The notes under the pieces are model-generated. The model was not told where the DNA came from. It was given only the letters and a program-made list of their open reading frames with translations, and ran no database searches. A stretch of DNA of 5,548 nucleotides, from the NCBI GenBank assembly GCA_009782975.1, contig WRIA01000057.1, forward strand, positions 1 to 5,548. The letters are read 5' to 3'. A program made the translations under genes and the position numbers. Source of the stretch: Clostridiales bacterium. Its GTDB lineage: Bacteria; Bacillota_B; Dehalobacteriia; UBA4068. Numbering within the stretch: position 1 is the stretch's first letter; each line of letters opens with the position of its first letter. Of the stretch, positions 5,168 to 5,548 are shown one piece after another.

Positions 5168-5548
5168 TTATGCATTATTTCCCAAAAAGCTTTCCAGCAC
5201 GCGGTAAAAGTAGGCGGGCTGCTCCAAAAACGGATAATGCCCAGCGCCCTTAAACACCACCAAACCGGCGTCCGGTATCAGTTTTTCCATCCTCTGCCCG
5301 TCCGCCAGGGGAGTATCGGCGTCGTTTTCCCCCCACATTAGCAGTGTGGGCATGTTGATACGCGGCAAACATGGGCCCAGATCCTCGTTTACCACCTTAA
5401 CAAAGACGGCGCGCATAATGCCACGGGCTTTTGTATAATCCCCGGAAGGGTTGCGTTTAAGCCACAAAGCAAGGGCTTTATCGTGCCAGCGCCGTAAGCC
5501 GGGCAGGCTCATCACCCGCTTGGCCGCCTTGTAGCTATAGACGCGGGC
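5168..5548 (-). CDS. alpha/beta hydrolase, C-terminal part (cut by right edge)
   Basis: The open frame runs to the window edge without a stop, giving the last 126 residues. It is read from the edge and not from internal Met codons near 5510, because the ten residues before them continue a plausible cap region. MPTLLMWGENDADTPL (66-81 of the visible part) contains the usual charge-relay Asp, probably Asp76, and KGAGHYPFLEQP (100-111) contains the catalytic His104; both are standard for the alpha/beta hydrolase fold. The preceding cap segment (SGDYTKARGIMRAVFVKVVN, 35-54) is a pattern I associate with clostridial hydrolases found next to this type of Mur ligase. The nucleophile serine and the oxyanion loop are outside the window. 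No signal peptide can be judged. The substrate is unknown; context suggests a cell-envelope link, but that is inference only. The gene ends 34 bases before the small ORF. Confidence 0.9.
   Translation of the reverse strand, partial: ARVYSYKAAKRVMSLPGLRRWHDKALALWLKRNPSGDYTKARGIMRAVFVKVVNEDLGPCLPRINMPTLLMWGENDADTPLADGQRMEKLIPDAGLVVFKGAGHYPFLEQPAYFYRVLESFLGNNA

Noticed and set aside
5510..5515. GTG/ATG near 5515 as the hydrolase start
   Set aside because: The frame stays open to the edge with plausible cap-domain residues, and the nucleophile half of the fold must lie upstream.

Overview
This is a bacterial chromosomal window in which every credible gene lies on the minus strand, so the transcription order runs from right to left. 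The organism is most likely a member of the Bacillota (Clostridia or Negativicutes type). The reasons are the dprA-topA adjacency typical of Bacillota, a D-Ala-D-Ala ligase of the long clostridial kind, a membrane-anchored MurF-like ligase of a type I associate with Clostridia, and strong purine-rich ribosome binding sites. The coding DNA is slightly GC-rich. One sharply AT-rich island (about 5017-5160) stands out. Genus cannot be judged.

In transcription order the window holds five genes: (i) the C-terminal 126 residues of an alpha/beta hydrolase, cut by the right edge; (ii) a membrane-anchored Mur ligase related to MurF; (iii) D-alanine--D-alanine ligase (ddl); (iv) the DNA-processing protein DprA; (v) the N-terminal 267 residues of DNA topoisomerase I (topA), cut by the left edge. 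Between (i) and (ii) lies the AT-rich island, with a possible 38-codon small ORF built on a 21-bp tandem repeat and several predicted hairpins. Between (ii) and (iii) lies a 58/59-bp tandem repeat array. Between (iv) and (v) lies an imperfect inverted repeat resembling dispersed REP-like elements.

Functionally the right half is a cell-wall module. Ddl makes the D-Ala-D-Ala dipeptide, and the Mur ligase has the domains expected to join such a peptide to a muramyl-peptide-like acceptor, but at the membrane instead of in the cytosol. The hydrolase is a close neighbour of unknown substrate. The left half handles DNA: DprA loads RecA on incoming single strands and TopA relaxes negative supercoils. 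The modules are joined tightly, since the ddl stop codon is part of the dprA ribosome binding site. No convincing promoter, intrinsic terminator, tRNA, rRNA, CRISPR array or transposase gene was seen.

The most interesting parts are the AT-rich leader before the Mur ligase (small cationic heptad-repeat ORF, Shine-Dalgarno motif in a hairpin loop, two mutually exclusive hairpins) and the Mur ligase itself, whose substrate-binding domain appears to be replaced by membrane segments.
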